Part shown: positions 34,218-43,457 of the stretch, one piece after another
How the letters are laid out: every line of letters starts with the position of its first letter
Position numbering within the stretch: the first letter of the stretch is position 1
Assembly (NCBI RefSeq): GCF_001267535.1
Contig: NZ_JRXE01000005.1
Location: 66,263 to 112,653 of the forward strand
Direction: 5' to 3'
DNA length: 46,391 nucleotides
Origin: Winslowiella iniecta
GTDB taxonomy: Bacteria > Pseudomonadota > Gammaproteobacteria > Enterobacterales > Enterobacteriaceae
Notes under the pieces: model-generated
What the model was told of the DNA's origin: nothing
Seen by the model: only the letters and a program-made list of their open reading frames with translations
The model's database searches: none
Position numbers and translations under genes: made by a program

Positions 34218-35540
34218 CTAAAGCGTCTGGTGCCGCGTCTCTTTAGTCGCAATCAGCGCCAGCAGCGTCAGGCAGGCCATTGATGCCAGATACAGACCCA
34301 CGGCATACAGACCGTAACTGGTGGCTAACCAGGTGGCGATATAAGGTGCCACTGATGCGCCAAGAATCGACGACAGATTGTAAGAGAATGAAGCGCCGGT
34401 ATAACGCACTTCGGTCGGGAACAGTTCCGGCAGCAGCGCGCCCATTGGGCCGAAAGTCAGACCCATAATGCTCAGACCCAGCAGCAGGAAGCCCATCACC
34501 AGCCACTGATTGCCGGAACCCAGCATTGAGGGGAACAGCAGCGAGAAGGCGATAATCATCAGCGTAATGACAATCATGGTTTTGCGACGGCCAAAGCGAT
34601 CCGCCAGCATACCGGCAATCGGCACCATCACACCAAAACCAATGACCGCTACCATCAGCATCCACAGGAAGCTGTTACGCGAATAGCCCAGGCCAGACGG
34701 TTCGGCTGCGGTTCCGTAACTCATTGAGTAAACGGTCATAATATAAAACAGCGTATAGGTCGCCAGCATGATAAAGGTGCCGAGAATCGTCGCCTTCATA
34801 TGCTTGCTGAACAGTGTTCCGATAGGCACTTTAACCTGCGCATTGGCTTTCTGTACTTTGGCGAATACCGGCGATTCATGCAGCGATACGCGCACATACA
34901 GGCCAATCAGCACCAGCACTGCGGAGAGAATAAACGGCACGCGCCAGCCCCATTCCATAAATTGCTCATCGGTCAGTAACCATGAGAGCAGCAGGAAGGT
35001 GCCGTTAGCAAAGAAGAAGCCAATCGGTGCGCCGAGCTGCGGGAAAGAGCCGTACAGCGCGCGTTTCTTCGCCGGGGCATTTTCGGTCGCCAGCAGCGCC
35101 GCACCACCCCATTCACCACCGAGGCCAAGACCCTGACCAAAGCGCGCCAGCGCCAGCAGCAGCGGCGCGAATACACCGATGGTTGCATAGCCCGGTAGCA
35201 GGCCAATCACCACGGTAGAAATCCCCATGGTCAGCAGTGAAGCAACCAGCGTGGCTTTACGGCCCACGCGATCGCCAAAGTGACCAAACACCGCAGAGCC
35301 AATCGGCCGCGCGATAAAGGCGATAGCAAAGGTGGCCAGCGACTGTAGCGTAGCAACGGTCGCATCACCCTGCGGGAAGAAAATATGCGGGAAGACGATG
35401 ACCGCTGCGGTGGCATAAATATAGAAATCGAAGAATTCGATAGCCGTGCCGACCAGCGAAGCGACTACCACTTTTCCGCGTGAGTTAACTGGCGTGGCAT
35501 CGTGTTCGGCGTCGAGAGTTGGTGCGATGGAGGCTTGCAT
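34218..35540 (-). CDS. yhjE: YhjE, MFS transporter (MHS family)
   Basis: 440 residues, the E. coli YhjE length. Twelve membrane segments in the metabolite:H+ symporter pattern. The MHS signature is visible: GTAIEFFDFYIYATAAVIVFP (about 31–51), GSAVFGHFGDRVGRKATLV (loop 2–3, about 82–100), and LARFGQGLGLGGEWGGAALLATENAP (about 134–159). ADRFGRRKTMI marks loop 8–9. Substrate is not known; relatives take carboxylates, proline/betaine or shikimate. It is transcribed leftward, alone, ending at a strong bidirectional terminator. Position between yhjG and yhjD matches E. coli. Confidence 0.92.
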   Translation of the reverse strand: MQASIAPTLDAEHDATPVNSRGKVVVASLVGTAIEFFDFYIYATAAVIVFPHIFFPQGDATVATLQSLATFAIAFIARPIGSAVFGHFGDRVGRKATLVASLLTMGISTVVIGLLPGYATIGVFAPLLLALARFGQGLGLGGEWGGAALLATENAPAKKRALYGSFPQLGAPIGFFFANGTFLLLSWLLTDEQFMEWGWRVPFILSAVLVLIGLYVRVSLHESPVFAKVQKANAQVKVPIGTLFSKHMKATILGTFIMLATYTLFYIMTVYSMSYGTAAEPSGLGYSRNSFLWMLMVAVIGFGVMVPIAGMLADRFGRRKTMIVITLMIIAFSLLFPSMLGSGNQWLVMGFLLLGLSIMGLTFGPMGALLPELFPTEVRYTGASFSYNLSSILGASVAPYIATWLATSYGLYAVGLYLASMACLTLLALIATKETRHQTL

Positions 35541-35867
35541 AATTATTTCTTATTTTTAATACGTGTCAGGGAATCTTACGCACAGCAAAAGCCGCATTCA
35601 ATGGCGAAAACCCGCGTCAAATCGGGACTTAGCGGCCGAAAAGTTGATAATTTTTATCAACGGATATTTGCTGGCGAATGCCAAGGCGATCGAGCAATTT
35701 TTCAGTGGGAACCACTAGTAAAGGGCGAAATAAAAGTTAGCTGTCAGCGATAAATGCTGGTTATTGCGCGGAATTCAACCGCATAACGAGATTTTTAACT
35801 GTTTTCGGCGCGTTTCGGGGCTATGAAAGCCGTGCGCCACCGTGATTCCCGGTGGCGCAAGGTGGCA
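35541..35867. other. Intergenic region between yhjD and yhjE
   Basis: 327 bases with no gene that I can support. It should carry the leftward yhjE promoter near its left end. At 35643–35661 there is a palindrome GTTGATAA-TTT-TTATCAAC about 100 bases before the yhjE start, a possible operator. The right end holds the yhjD terminator hairpin. Confidence 0.5.
35833..35859 (-). terminator. Hairpin after yhjD
   Basis: Nine-base perfect arms TGCGCCACC / GGTGGCGCA around a 9-base loop, beginning 8 bases past the yhjD stop on the minus strand. No clear T-tract follows. Confidence 0.55.
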
Positions 35868-36890
35868 TTATTGCGCGGCAGAATCTGTTGCTGACTCAGG
35901 CATTTTCTTGTCGTCTTTGTACTGCGCGGTGGCAATCCACGCGGCGCAAAACAGCGTCAGGCGCGCGAAGAAATAGAAAAACGCCATCAGCCCCAGCACT
36001 GAACCGAATGCGGCACCCGAAGGGGATGAGGCCAGTTTCGGCAGCGTCAGGGTCATAATAAATTTAATCACCTCAAAGCCAATCGCCGCCAGCAAGGTGC
36101 CGCGAAACAGCGCTTTCTTGCGAGGTTTATGACGCGGCAGGATCCAGAAAATCCACAAGAACAACAGATAGTTGGCAAATATCGAAATCGACAGGGCAAT
36201 CACCGTCATGGCCGGGCGTAACCATTCAATATGATCGAGGCCAAGGGCACGGACAATCGCCGCCTGCGCCGAACCGGCTACCGAGGTCAGCGACAGGGTA
36301 ATAATCAGCGCCAGTACCAGTCCGGTAAGCGAGATAAAGTCGCGGGTATATTTAAAGTAAATCTTCTCTTTATCGGTAGGATTGCGCTCCCACACATCAC
36401 GCGACTGGGCGCGAATTGCTTCGCGCAAATTACCCATCCAGCTAATCCCGGAATAGAGCGCAATCAGCAAACCGGTCAGACCGACGGTAGTACGCTGCTG
36501 AATCGCCGTGTTCACGGTATTTTTCAGGGTTTGCGCCAGCGTTGGATCGCTGATACTACTGACGATCTTTTCGATCAGTTCAGTTAACAGCGTCGGATGC
36601 GAGGCGAGGATAAAACCGACGGCGGCAAACGAGACCATTAAAATCGGTATCAGCGATAAAAATGAAAAATAGGTAATCGCGGCGCCAAACTGGCTGCCGA
36701 GGCGATCGTTAAAACGTTCACCGGCGCGAATAAAATGCGCAACAGCAGGAATCGCCTGGAACCAGCTGACCAGACGCGACACGCGAGTAATCGAGTGATC
36801 GACGGTCTTATTACCGGTTTTAATCGAGATCAGTGGCTTTTCTTCTGCCACTTCATGTTGTTGGCTGAGTTGATTTTGCTTATCCGTCAT
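35868..36890 (-). CDS. yhjD: YhjD, YihY/BrkB-family inner-membrane protein
   Basis: 340 residues, near E. coli YhjD (337). Six predicted helices after a polar N-terminus; family motifs RFNDRLGSQFGAAITYFSFLSLIPI (about 61–85) and SPSGAAFGSVLGLMAFFYFFARLTLFCAAWIA (about 288–319). In E. coli a point mutant of YhjD rescues strains making only lipid IVA precursors, so a lipid-related role has been proposed; the wild-type function is unknown. Leftward, monocistronic by appearance, with a hairpin behind. The following LysR gene runs in the same direction. Confidence 0.92.
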   Translation of the reverse strand: MTDKQNQLSQQHEVAEEKPLISIKTGNKTVDHSITRVSRLVSWFQAIPAVAHFIRAGERFNDRLGSQFGAAITYFSFLSLIPILMVSFAAVGFILASHPTLLTELIEKIVSSISDPTLAQTLKNTVNTAIQQRTTVGLTGLLIALYSGISWMGNLREAIRAQSRDVWERNPTDKEKIYFKYTRDFISLTGLVLALIITLSLTSVAGSAQAAIVRALGLDHIEWLRPAMTVIALSISIFANYLLFLWIFWILPRHKPRKKALFRGTLLAAIGFEVIKFIMTLTLPKLASSPSGAAFGSVLGLMAFFYFFARLTLFCAAWIATAQYKDDKKMPESATDSAAQ

Positions 36891-36943
36891 TAACCGCTCT
36901 TGTCCTTATTTTGACTGCCTGAATAACAATTATAGCCCGGCTG

Positions 36944-37843
36944 TCACTCCGCGTAGCGTTTCATCGCCTGAGTCAGCCATTCCATAAACACTTGCACCCG
37001 ACGAGCCAGATTACGCCGGTGGGGATAAATCAGTGAAACCGGCATCGGCCGGGCGCGATATGCCGGTAAAATCTCTTGCAGCGTTTTGGCTTTTAACGCG
37101 CTTTGCACCCCGACGCGGGGGACCTGAATAATCCCTAACCCGGCGATGCAGGCGGCGCGATAGGTTTCCGTGCTGTTTACCGTGACCACGCCACCGGTCT
37201 GAATCCTGTGGCAACGCTGCCCGTCAAAAAATTCAAACCCGACGGGTGGAGTGCCCAGTTGCTGGCTGTAATGCACCATGGCGTGTTGTGACAGATCATC
37301 CAGCGTTTGCGGCGTACCGAAACGTGTCAGATAGTCGGGGCTGGCGCAGTTTATCATCGGCAGCTGCCCGAGCGGGCGGGCAATCAGGCCGGAATCCTTC
37401 AGCGTACCGACGCGCACCACACAATCAAAGCCTTCACTGATCACATCAACCAGACGGTCGCTGCTGCTGAGTTCCAGCTCAATACCCGGATAGTGCTGCA
37501 AAAATTCTGCCAGCCGCGGAATGACGAAATTGCTCGCCAGACTGACCGGCATATCCACCCGCAAACGTCCGCTGAGCGTCGCGGGATCGTGCTGGAACAG
37601 TGAATCCATCTCATCCAGCGTCGCCAGCAGATCGCGACAGCGTTCATAGTAGATCATGCCATCCTGGGTGAGGTGAACGCGCCGCGTAGTGCGATGCAGC
37701 AGCCGGGTGCCCATTTGATTTTCCAGTGCCTGTAACTGACGCGAAACGCTGCCTTTCGGCAAGCCAAGACTTTCAGCAGCACGGGTGAAACTTTGCATTT
37801 CAGCCACGGTGACAAAAACCTGCATTGCGTGAAATTTATCCAT
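36944..37843 (-). CDS. yhjC: YhjC, LysR-family transcriptional regulator
   Basis: 299 residues, the E. coli YhjC length, with the same opening MDKFHAMQVFVTVAE. Winged HTH about 17–60: SFTRAAESLGLPKGSVSRQLQALENQMGTRLLHRTTRRVHLT. The effector domain (about 90–295) has LSGRLRVDMP, PGIELELSSSDRLVDVISEGFDCVVRVG and GLGIIQVPR, typical of the CrgA/AaeR-like branch. Divergent from an SDR gene at 114 bases, so that gene is the likely target besides autoregulation. In E. coli YhjC has been reported to affect csgD; I am only moderately sure of that report. Effector unknown. Confidence 0.88.
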   Translation of the reverse strand: MDKFHAMQVFVTVAEMQSFTRAAESLGLPKGSVSRQLQALENQMGTRLLHRTTRRVHLTQDGMIYYERCRDLLATLDEMDSLFQHDPATLSGRLRVDMPVSLASNFVIPRLAEFLQHYPGIELELSSSDRLVDVISEGFDCVVRVGTLKDSGLIARPLGQLPMINCASPDYLTRFGTPQTLDDLSQHAMVHYSQQLGTPPVGFEFFDGQRCHRIQTGGVVTVNSTETYRAACIAGLGIIQVPRVGVQSALKAKTLQEILPAYRARPMPVSLIYPHRRNLARRVQVFMEWLTQAMKRYAE

Positions 37844-37861
37844 TTGTGCACCGATTGTTAT

Positions 37862-37891
37862 CTGTAGTGAAACAATGAAGCGTAGCTACAG
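37862..37891. promoter_or_regulatory. Inverted repeat between yhjC and the SDR gene
   Basis: CTGTAG at 37862–37867 and CTACAG at 37886–37891, perfect 6-base arms with an 18-base spacer, in the 114-base divergent region. A candidate LysR-type operator by position only. Confidence 0.3.
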
Positions 37892-37957
37892 GTGTTTATA
37901 GATCAAAATCAGAGGAATATCCTGATTTTCATCCCCACTCCTCTCCGAGGTACAGAA

Positions 37958-38716
37958 ATGACGCGTAAAATTGTATTGATCACCGGTGGCAGCCGTGGAT
38001 TAGGTAAAAATTCAGCCCTGAAGCTGGCTAAAAAGGGCAGTGATATCATTTTGACTTACCACAGCAAACAACAGGAAGCGCAGGCGGTAGTTGAAAAGAT
38101 TCACGCGCTCGGAGCCCGTGCGGTGGCGCTTCAGCTTGATGTATCGGACAGCAGCAGCTTTGATGCTTTCGCTACTGAGGTGAGCCATCAGCTGAAAACC
38201 GTGTGGCAGCGAAATAATTTTGATGCTTTATTAAACAACGCAGGTATTGGCATTCACGCCTCCTTTGAAGAGACCAGCGAAGCGCAATTTGATCAACTGG
38301 TGAATATCCAGTTCAAAGGTCCCTTTTTCCTGACGCAAAAATTGTTGCCGTTGCTGGCCAATGGCGGCCGGATTTTGAACGTTTCCAGTGGACTCGCGCG
38401 CTTCAGCCTGCCGGGCTACTCCGCTTATGCGGCGATGAAAGGCGCGATGGAAGTGCTGACGCGCTATCAGGCGAAAGAGTTGGGTGCACGCGGCATTGCG
38501 GTAAATATTATCGCGCCAGGCGCCATCGAAACTGACTTCGGTGGCGGTGCGGTCAGGGATAACAGTCAGTTAAATGCTTTTATCGCCTCGCAAACTGCGC
38601 TGGGGCGCGTCGGATTACCGGATGATATTGGTGATGCGATCGCGATGATTCTTAGCGATGAAAGCGGCTGGATTAATGCGCAACGTATTGAAGTGTCCGG
38701 CGGGATGTTTATCTGA
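37958..38716 (+). CDS. Short-chain dehydrogenase/reductase (classical SDR)
   Basis: 252 residues from the ATG at 37958 with CGAGG 7 bases upstream; an earlier in-frame ATG at 37892 falls in the regulatory gap. Classical SDR set: cofactor motif TGGSRGLG (9–16), LDVSD (60–64), NNAG (93–96), active-site Ser143/144 in NVSSG, Tyr157 and Lys161 in YSAYAAMK, and IAPGAIETDFGG. NADP(H) preference is suggested by the basic Arg/Lys near the Gly-rich loop, but this is weak. Substrate unknown. Paired divergently with the yhjC-type regulator, a common arrangement in which the LysR protein controls the SDR. The conserved E. coli order ends here. Confidence 0.88.
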   Translation: MTRKIVLITGGSRGLGKNSALKLAKKGSDIILTYHSKQQEAQAVVEKIHALGARAVALQLDVSDSSSFDAFATEVSHQLKTVWQRNNFDALLNNAGIGIHASFEETSEAQFDQLVNIQFKGPFFLTQKLLPLLANGGRILNVSSGLARFSLPGYSAYAAMKGAMEVLTRYQAKELGARGIAVNIIAPGAIETDFGGGAVRDNSQLNAFIASQTALGRVGLPDDIGDAIAMILSDESGWINAQRIEVSGGMFI

Positions 38717-38740
38717 GGTGGCATCGCTACCGGTTTATTC

Positions 38741-38764
38741 GTAGCGGCGGCGTTCACGCCGCCC
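38741..38764 (+). repeat. Single REP unit
   Basis: GTAG, then hairpin CGGCGGCG-TTCA-CGCCGCCC with one imperfect pair at the foot, same family as the 5' unit of the doublets at 5665 and 25112. It stands between the convergent SDR and PhzF-family genes. CGCTAC at 38726–38731 may be the end of a decayed inverse unit. Confidence 0.7.
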
Positions 38765-38792
38765 CCACGGTAAAATCGACCGCCGTCGTGGA

Positions 38793-39644
38793 TTAAACCC
38801 GGATAGTGCCGTCAATCACCGTCACCGTCTGGCCGCCAATCCAGATGCCATCAGGCTGGTAGTTAACCTGTACGCGGCCATTGCGTTGCAGCGCCGTGCC
38901 CTGACGCACCTGATAATCTGCGGTATTGCCTTGTGCCAGCAAATAGCGTGCAAGGCAGGCATTAGCGCTACCGGTTACCGGATCTTCGGTCAGTGAACCC
39001 TGCTCAATCAGTAAGCCACGCACTTCGTACTGCTCGTCGCCTTCCGCCAGTGGGCCAAATGGCATCACGCCATTGACGTCGGCATGTTCCATCAGTTGCG
39101 CGAAATCCGCCAGGTTCGGTTTTATCGCCAGCACGGCTTCCGCCGAAAGCATCGGCACCAGCAGCCAGCGAATCCCCATATCCGCCACCATTACCGGTTG
39201 CTGATGATCAAAGGCATCACTGTTTAACGCGCCGGCTAACAGCGCATCACTGAATGGCGTCAACGTAGCGGCCGGGGCGGCAAAGGCCAGTGCGCCGTCA
39301 TCGGCAATGTTGATCGTCACCAGACCAACACCACACTGCTGCACAATTTTGCCGGGGTTTTTACATTCGATCCCGGCCTCCAGCAACGCATGGGCGGTGC
39401 CCAGCGTCGGGTGCCCGGCAAACGGCAACTCATAATCCGGCGTAAAGATGCGCAGGCGATAGTCGGCATCGGCTTCTGTGGCTGGCAGGACAAAAGTGGT
39501 TTCCGACAGATTGGTCCAGCGTGCAATATCAGCCATCTGTCTGTCGCTCAGGCCATCGGCCTGCATAATTACCGCCAGCGGATTACCATTAAAAGCAGAA
39601 CGGGTGAAAACATCGACTTGTTTAAACGGAATAAATTGTGCCAT
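38793..39644 (-). CDS. PhzF-family isomerase/epimerase-like protein
   Basis: 283 residues from the ATG at 39644 (MAQFIPFKQVDVFT); longer in-frame starts would overlap the divergent GST promoter. The PhzF/DapF-like double fold is recognisable by VDVFTRSAFNGNPLAVI (about 9–25), WTNLSETTFVLPA with the conserved catalytic-type Glu (about 44), FTPDYELPFAGHPTLGTAHAL (about 65–85), and EDPVTGSANACLARYL (about 230–245). Many genomes carry several uncharacterised PhzF paralogues (YddE, YfhB types), so no specific reaction is claimed; it is not evidence for phenazine synthesis, because no phz genes are near. Divergent from a GST gene, 113 bases apart. Confidence 0.88.
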   Translation of the reverse strand: MAQFIPFKQVDVFTRSAFNGNPLAVIMQADGLSDRQMADIARWTNLSETTFVLPATEADADYRLRIFTPDYELPFAGHPTLGTAHALLEAGIECKNPGKIVQQCGVGLVTINIADDGALAFAAPAATLTPFSDALLAGALNSDAFDHQQPVMVADMGIRWLLVPMLSAEAVLAIKPNLADFAQLMEHADVNGVMPFGPLAEGDEQYEVRGLLIEQGSLTEDPVTGSANACLARYLLAQGNTADYQVRQGTALQRNGRVQVNYQPDGIWIGGQTVTVIDGTIRV

Positions 39645-39757
39645 GGCGCTCTCGTGATGAAGACGAATAAGCACTATTACTACTGTGTAGAGATTGCCAT
39701 CGTCAACCAATGCGTCTATGAATAACACTGTGTACCTTAAGAGAAAGTGACGGTTTT

Positions 39758-40381
39758 ATGCTGAAAATTCTGGGAAGAGCGTCATCGATTAATGTCAGAA
39801 AAGTGTTGTGGCTGTGCGACGAACTGGGTATCGATTTTCACCGTGAAGAGTGGGGTGAAGGATTTAAATCGCCTGATGAAGCGGAATTTTTAGCACTTAA
39901 CCCGAATGCCATGATTCCGGTGATTCAGGACGATGGGTTTGTGATGTGGGAATCGAACGCCATTATTCGCTATCTGGCAAACGCGTATGGCGGCGAATGG
40001 CTCTATCCGCCGCATCCACGCGCCCGTGCGCCGGTTGACCAGTGGATCGACTGGCAAGCCACCGAACTGAACACCTCCTGGCGCTACGCGTTTATGTCGC
40101 TGGTGCGTAATTCTCCGGCACATCAGGACCCGCGGTTGCTGGCCGCCGCCTGTAAAGGCTGGTCGCACACCATGGGCATTCTGAATAAACAACTGGAGAA
40201 AACCGGCCAGTATGTTGCGGGTAAGCATTTTTCGCTGGCGGATATTCCGGTCGGCTTGTCGGTGAACCGCTGGTACGAAACGCCGCTGGATCACCCGAAT
40301 TTGCCTGCGGTGCGCGCCTATTATGAGCGTCTGACCGAGCGCAGCGGCTATGCCACCTGGGGGCGTAACGGCACGCCCTGA
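39758..40381 (+). CDS. Glutathione S-transferase family protein
   Basis: 207 residues. N-domain [34 protein letters not shown] with the cis-proline, and [11 protein letters not shown] for glutathione binding. C-domain with [18 protein letters not shown] folding motif. Similar in layout to the GST at 26649, including the opening pattern (GRxSSxNV), but clearly diverged. It ends 3 bases before the convergent MocR gene, with no terminator hairpin seen between. Substrate unknown. Confidence 0.88.
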   Translation: MLKILGRASSINVRKVLWLCDELGIDFHREEWGEGFKSPDEAEFLALNPNAMIPVIQDDGFVMWESNAIIRYLANAYGGEWLYPPHPRARAPVDQWIDWQATELNTSWRYAFMSLVRNSPAHQDPRLLAAACKGWSHTMGILNKQLEKTGQYVAGKHFSLADIPVGLSVNRWYETPLDHPNLPAVRAYYERLTERSGYATWGRNGTP

Positions 40382-40384
40382 CGC

Positions 40385-41842
40385 TTAGCTGATACCCGGC
40401 GACAGGCCGCTCATCTCACAGGCCAGTGCGCCGGTGCGTTTAATCGCGTAAGTATAGCGCTCATCAAACGGGTAGCAGCAGGAGAGGCGCAGCGCACTGT
40501 TACAGCGTTCGCTCAGGGTGTAGAGTGCGCCCGGCGTGACGCAAATTTTCTCCTGTAGCAGGCGATGGAACAGTTCAGTAGCGTCGACATTGCCCGGCAG
40601 TTCAACCCAGAAGACAAAGCCACCCTGCGGCAAGGTGGCGCGCGTGCCCTGCGGGAAGTGGCGGGCGATCAGGCCACGCGCTTCATCCATCTGGCTGATA
40701 TAGCGACGACGCAGGCTGCGTAAATGATGGTCGTAACCGCCCGATTCCAGAAAATGCCCCAGCGTTTCCGAAAGCAGCACCGATTCCGACATTGATGACA
40801 CCGCCTTTAGTCGCGCAATCTCGGCACTGAAGCGGCCTGCCGCCATCCAGCCGACGCGAAAATCCGGTGCCAGCGTTTTGGTAAAACTGGAGCAGTAAAT
40901 TATCCAGCCATCACGATCAAAGGCTTTTACCGCCGGAGCCAGTGGCGTGCAGAATTGTAACTCACCGTATAAGCCGTCCTCAATTAGCGGAACCTGGTAG
41001 CGATTAACCAGCTCTGCCAGCCGCTTTTTATCCTCCAGTGTCATGCTGCAACCCAGCGGATTCTGCACGTTCGGCATGGCAATCAACGCCGCGATACGTT
41101 TCTCCGTTAACAGCATTTCCAGCGCATCCAGTGACAGTCCGCGCTGCGGATCGGTGGGGATTTCGATCGATTTCAGTCCGAGGCTGGCGAGCAGCGGAAA
41201 CAGGAAAAAATAAGTCGGCGTTTCCAGTCCGATGCAATCACCCGGTTTGGTCAGCGCGCGCAGTGCCAGTTGCAGTGCCTCCATACAACCGTGCGTCAGC
41301 GTAATATCGTCGGCGACCAGCGCCATGCCGGAATCCATTGCGCGCCTGGCGACTTCGCGGCGCAGGCGCAGGCTGCCGGGAGGCAAGGCATAGCGGCCAA
41401 TCATGCCCGGCTGGCGTCGCAGCATTGAGGCCATAATGCGGCTCAGTTTCGCTGCCGGATAGAAATCGCCATTTTGTGGGCAGGCCAGCGAAATATTGGT
41501 GTAGTCAGGATGGTTTTGGGCGGCAAAAACCGTGTCAATCAGATCCAGTTTTTCACTGCTCGGTGATGAAACCTGCGCAAGATACTTGCTGGCTTTGGTG
41601 ACGGACGGCAGTACGCCACGCACAAAGTAACCGGACTGGGGGCGTGCCTCGATCAGGCCGCGATCTTCGAGGATTCGCCAGGCATTAAGCACCGTATTGA
41701 CGCTAACCTGATGCGAACCTGCTACGCGCCGAATCGCCGGTAAACGGCTGCCAGAAGGATAAGTGCCGTGATGAATCGCCGTGGCGAAGGTCTCGGCCAG
41801 CTGATGATAAAGCGTGGTTTCCTGCGGTTCGATAATGGACAC
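40385..41842 (-). CDS. MocR-type regulator (GntR HTH fused to PLP aminotransferase-like domain)
   Basis: 485 residues from a GTG at 41842 with AGGGGG upstream; a TTG at 41869 in frame is less likely because it falls amid repeats that look like operators. GntR winged helix about 8–76: LYHQLAETFATAIHHGTYPSGSRLP, VSVNTVLNAWRILEDRGLIEARPQSGYFV. The fold-type I aminotransferase-like part follows, with PNVQNPLG, IEDGLYGEL and the PLP lysine at K322 in SSFTKTLAPDFRVGW. MocR proteins sense PLP or amino compounds. It is divergent from a LysE-type exporter, which is the likely target. Confidence 0.88.
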   Translation of the reverse strand: MSIIEPQETTLYHQLAETFATAIHHGTYPSGSRLPAIRRVAGSHQVSVNTVLNAWRILEDRGLIEARPQSGYFVRGVLPSVTKASKYLAQVSSPSSEKLDLIDTVFAAQNHPDYTNISLACPQNGDFYPAAKLSRIMASMLRRQPGMIGRYALPPGSLRLRREVARRAMDSGMALVADDITLTHGCMEALQLALRALTKPGDCIGLETPTYFFLFPLLASLGLKSIEIPTDPQRGLSLDALEMLLTEKRIAALIAMPNVQNPLGCSMTLEDKKRLAELVNRYQVPLIEDGLYGELQFCTPLAPAVKAFDRDGWIIYCSSFTKTLAPDFRVGWMAAGRFSAEIARLKAVSSMSESVLLSETLGHFLESGGYDHHLRSLRRRYISQMDEARGLIARHFPQGTRATLPQGGFVFWVELPGNVDATELFHRLLQEKICVTPGALYTLSERCNSALRLSCCYPFDERYTYAIKRTGALACEMSGLSPGIS

Positions 41843-41863
41843 AATTTCCCCCTGACCTGATAG

Positions 41864-41902
41864 ATACAATTGTCCAGTACGTCAAACTGTACTCAATACA
41901 AT
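41864..41902. promoter_or_regulatory. Repeats between mocR and lysE-type gene (candidate MocR operator)
   Basis: ATACAAT occurs at 41864–41870 and again at 41896–41902, flanking an inverted pair AGTAC (41876–41880) / GTACT (41889–41893). ATTGTA-containing direct repeats are typical of MocR/GntR targets. The site is 22 bases before the preferred mocR start and about 80 bases before the exporter gene. Confidence 0.45.
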
Positions 41903-41980
41903 AGTCATTTTGTGTGTCTGTTACCATCGCGCGGTAATTCCTACACTGGTGCTCTGATTAACCGTTAGCAGGCAGACACC

Positions 41981-42565
41981 ATGCTCGATCCTTCATTTTT
42001 CAGTTATGTCACCGTGATGTCGATTACACCCGGCCCGAATAATCTGTTGCTGGCAACCTCGGGGGTTAACTTTGGTTTGCGTCGAACGCTGCCGATGGTT
42101 TTTGGTATTTTAATCGGCTGTGCGGTACAAACCATGCTGGCAGGAGTGTTGCTGGAGGTGCTACTGCACTGGATGAGCCAGGTGCGTTTGCCCCTGACGC
42201 TGCTTGGCTGTGTTTATCTGCTGTGGCTGTCATGGAAACTGTTTCGTTCATCAGCCCCGGAAATGCGCGCCAACGCCCGGCCAATGACGTTGACAGGTGC
42301 TGCACTGTTTCAGGCGGTGAATCCGAAAGCCTGGCTGATGGCGACCAATATCGCGCTGTTGTACAGTGCCAGTAGCGGCGTATTAACCGTAATGGCCGGT
42401 TTTATGTTGCTTAACCTGCCGTGCATCCTGGTCTGGGCGGTAATGGGCGATCGTTTACGCTATCATCTGCAAATACCGTGGAAGCTGAAGTTATTTAATA
42501 GCGTCATGGCACTGTCGCTGGTGGTCACTACGTTGTGGATGCTGATTGAGGCGCTGCAACACTGA
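41981..42565 (+). CDS. LysE/RhtB-family amino-acid exporter
   Basis: 194 residues with five or six hydrophobic helices. The family signature near the N-terminus is present: FFSYVTVMSITPGPNNLLLATSGVNFGLRRTLP (about 5–38), followed by GILIGCAVQTMLAG. A second half begins with FQAVNPKAWLMA (about 111–122), another LysE motif. Members export lysine, threonine, homoserine, cysteine or related compounds. Substrate unknown; divergence from a MocR regulator suggests induction by an amino compound. A hairpin follows 34 bases after the stop. Confidence 0.9.
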   Translation: MLDPSFFSYVTVMSITPGPNNLLLATSGVNFGLRRTLPMVFGILIGCAVQTMLAGVLLEVLLHWMSQVRLPLTLLGCVYLLWLSWKLFRSSAPEMRANARPMTLTGAALFQAVNPKAWLMATNIALLYSASSGVLTVMAGFMLLNLPCILVWAVMGDRLRYHLQIPWKLKLFNSVMALSLVVTTLWMLIEALQH

Positions 42566-42599
42566 TGTTTATTGCACCAGAACGCTATTAACTGAATAA

Positions 42600-42618
42600 C
42601 CCTCGTGATAAGCGAGGG
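42600..42618. terminator. Hairpin between convergent lysE-type gene and queF
   Basis: CCCTCG / CGAGGG with a 7-base loop, 34 bases after the exporter stop and 8 bases beyond the queF stop on the other strand. It may serve both genes; T-tracts are short. Confidence 0.5.
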
Positions 42619-42626
42619 GCATCGGT

Positions 42627-43457
42627 TTATTGTCTTATTAAACGCGGCACAGCAGGCGTTTCTTCGAAGTTGCTGCGGAATGGATTAATGTCTAATCCTC
42701 CTCTGCGGGTATATCTGGCAAAGACGCTTAATTTATCCGGCCGACAAGCGTGAAGGATATCGCTAAAAATACGTTCGACACACTGCTCATGGAATTCATT
42801 ATGCATTCTGAAGGAGATTAAATAGCGAAGTAATTTTTCCCGGTCGATTTTTTTTCCTTCATACTTGATCACTACGCTGCCCCAGTCAGGCTGGTTAGTC
42901 ACCAGGCAATTAGATTTCAACAGATTGGAAGAGAGTGATTCATGCACATAATCGCCGGAAGCGGCATCGGTCAGATGTTGTGGGTTGAAATGGTAGTCAT
43001 CAATCTGGATATCAAGATGATCTATACATTCTCCAGGCAGTGATGTCGTTAATAATGGATAATGATTGAGGTGAGGGTAAATTTTAACGTTCACCTCACC
43101 TTTGGCAGCCAGTGTCAGATCATTTTCAAGTGTTGTTGCCACCTGATCCGGCGAGTCAAATTTAGTTTGATTAAAACTATTAAGGTAAAGCTTAAAGGAC
43201 TTCGACTCGATAAGATTACTGCTTGTTGCCGGAATAATAAATTCGGCAATGGCGACAACCGGTTTACCCCGATGGTTTAACCAGGAAAGTTCGAATCCGG
43301 TCCAGAGATCAAAGCCCAAAAACGGTAAATTATCAGATTTGATATTGATCTCATTCCGGCCATAACTCCGCGGCAGTGTTTCCAGTAAATCAGGTGAATA
43401 GTGCTGAATATAGTCAGTATTCTTGCCCAGCAAGGTCATTCCATCCATATTGTTCAT
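42627..43457 (-). CDS. queF: QueF, NADPH-dependent preQ0 reductase
   Basis: 276 residues from the ATG at 43457, which overlaps the preceding stop as ATGA and has AAGGA 6 bases upstream; an ATG 6 bases earlier sits on the ribosome site itself. Long (two-module) QueF, like E. coli (282). Catalytic Cys184 in [15 protein letters not shown], partner Asp191, the QueF motif ESKSFK (84–89), [13 protein letters not shown] and the tail [15 protein letters not shown]. It reduces 7-cyano-7-deazaguanine to preQ1 for tRNA queuosine. Third in an AT-rich operon with a regulator and a queuosine-precursor-type transporter. It could be an extra copy besides a core queF elsewhere; that cannot be judged here. Confidence 0.95.
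   Translation of the reverse strand: MNNMDGMTLLGKNTDYIQHYSPDLLETLPRSYGRNEINIKSDNLPFLGFDLWTGFELSWLNHRGKPVVAIAEFIIPATSSNLIESKSFKLYLNSFNQTKFDSPDQVATTLENDLTLAAKGEVNVKIYPHLNHYPLLTTSLPGECIDHLDIQIDDYHFNPQHLTDAASGDYVHESLSSNLLKSNCLVTNQPDWGSVVIKYEGKKIDREKLLRYLISFRMHNEFHEQCVERIFSDILHACRPDKLSVFARYTRRGGLDINPFRSNFEETPAVPRLIRQ

Noticed and set aside
38793-39644. Phenazine biosynthesis
   Set aside because: A lone PhzF-family gene is common in genomes without phenazine; no other phz genes are nearby.
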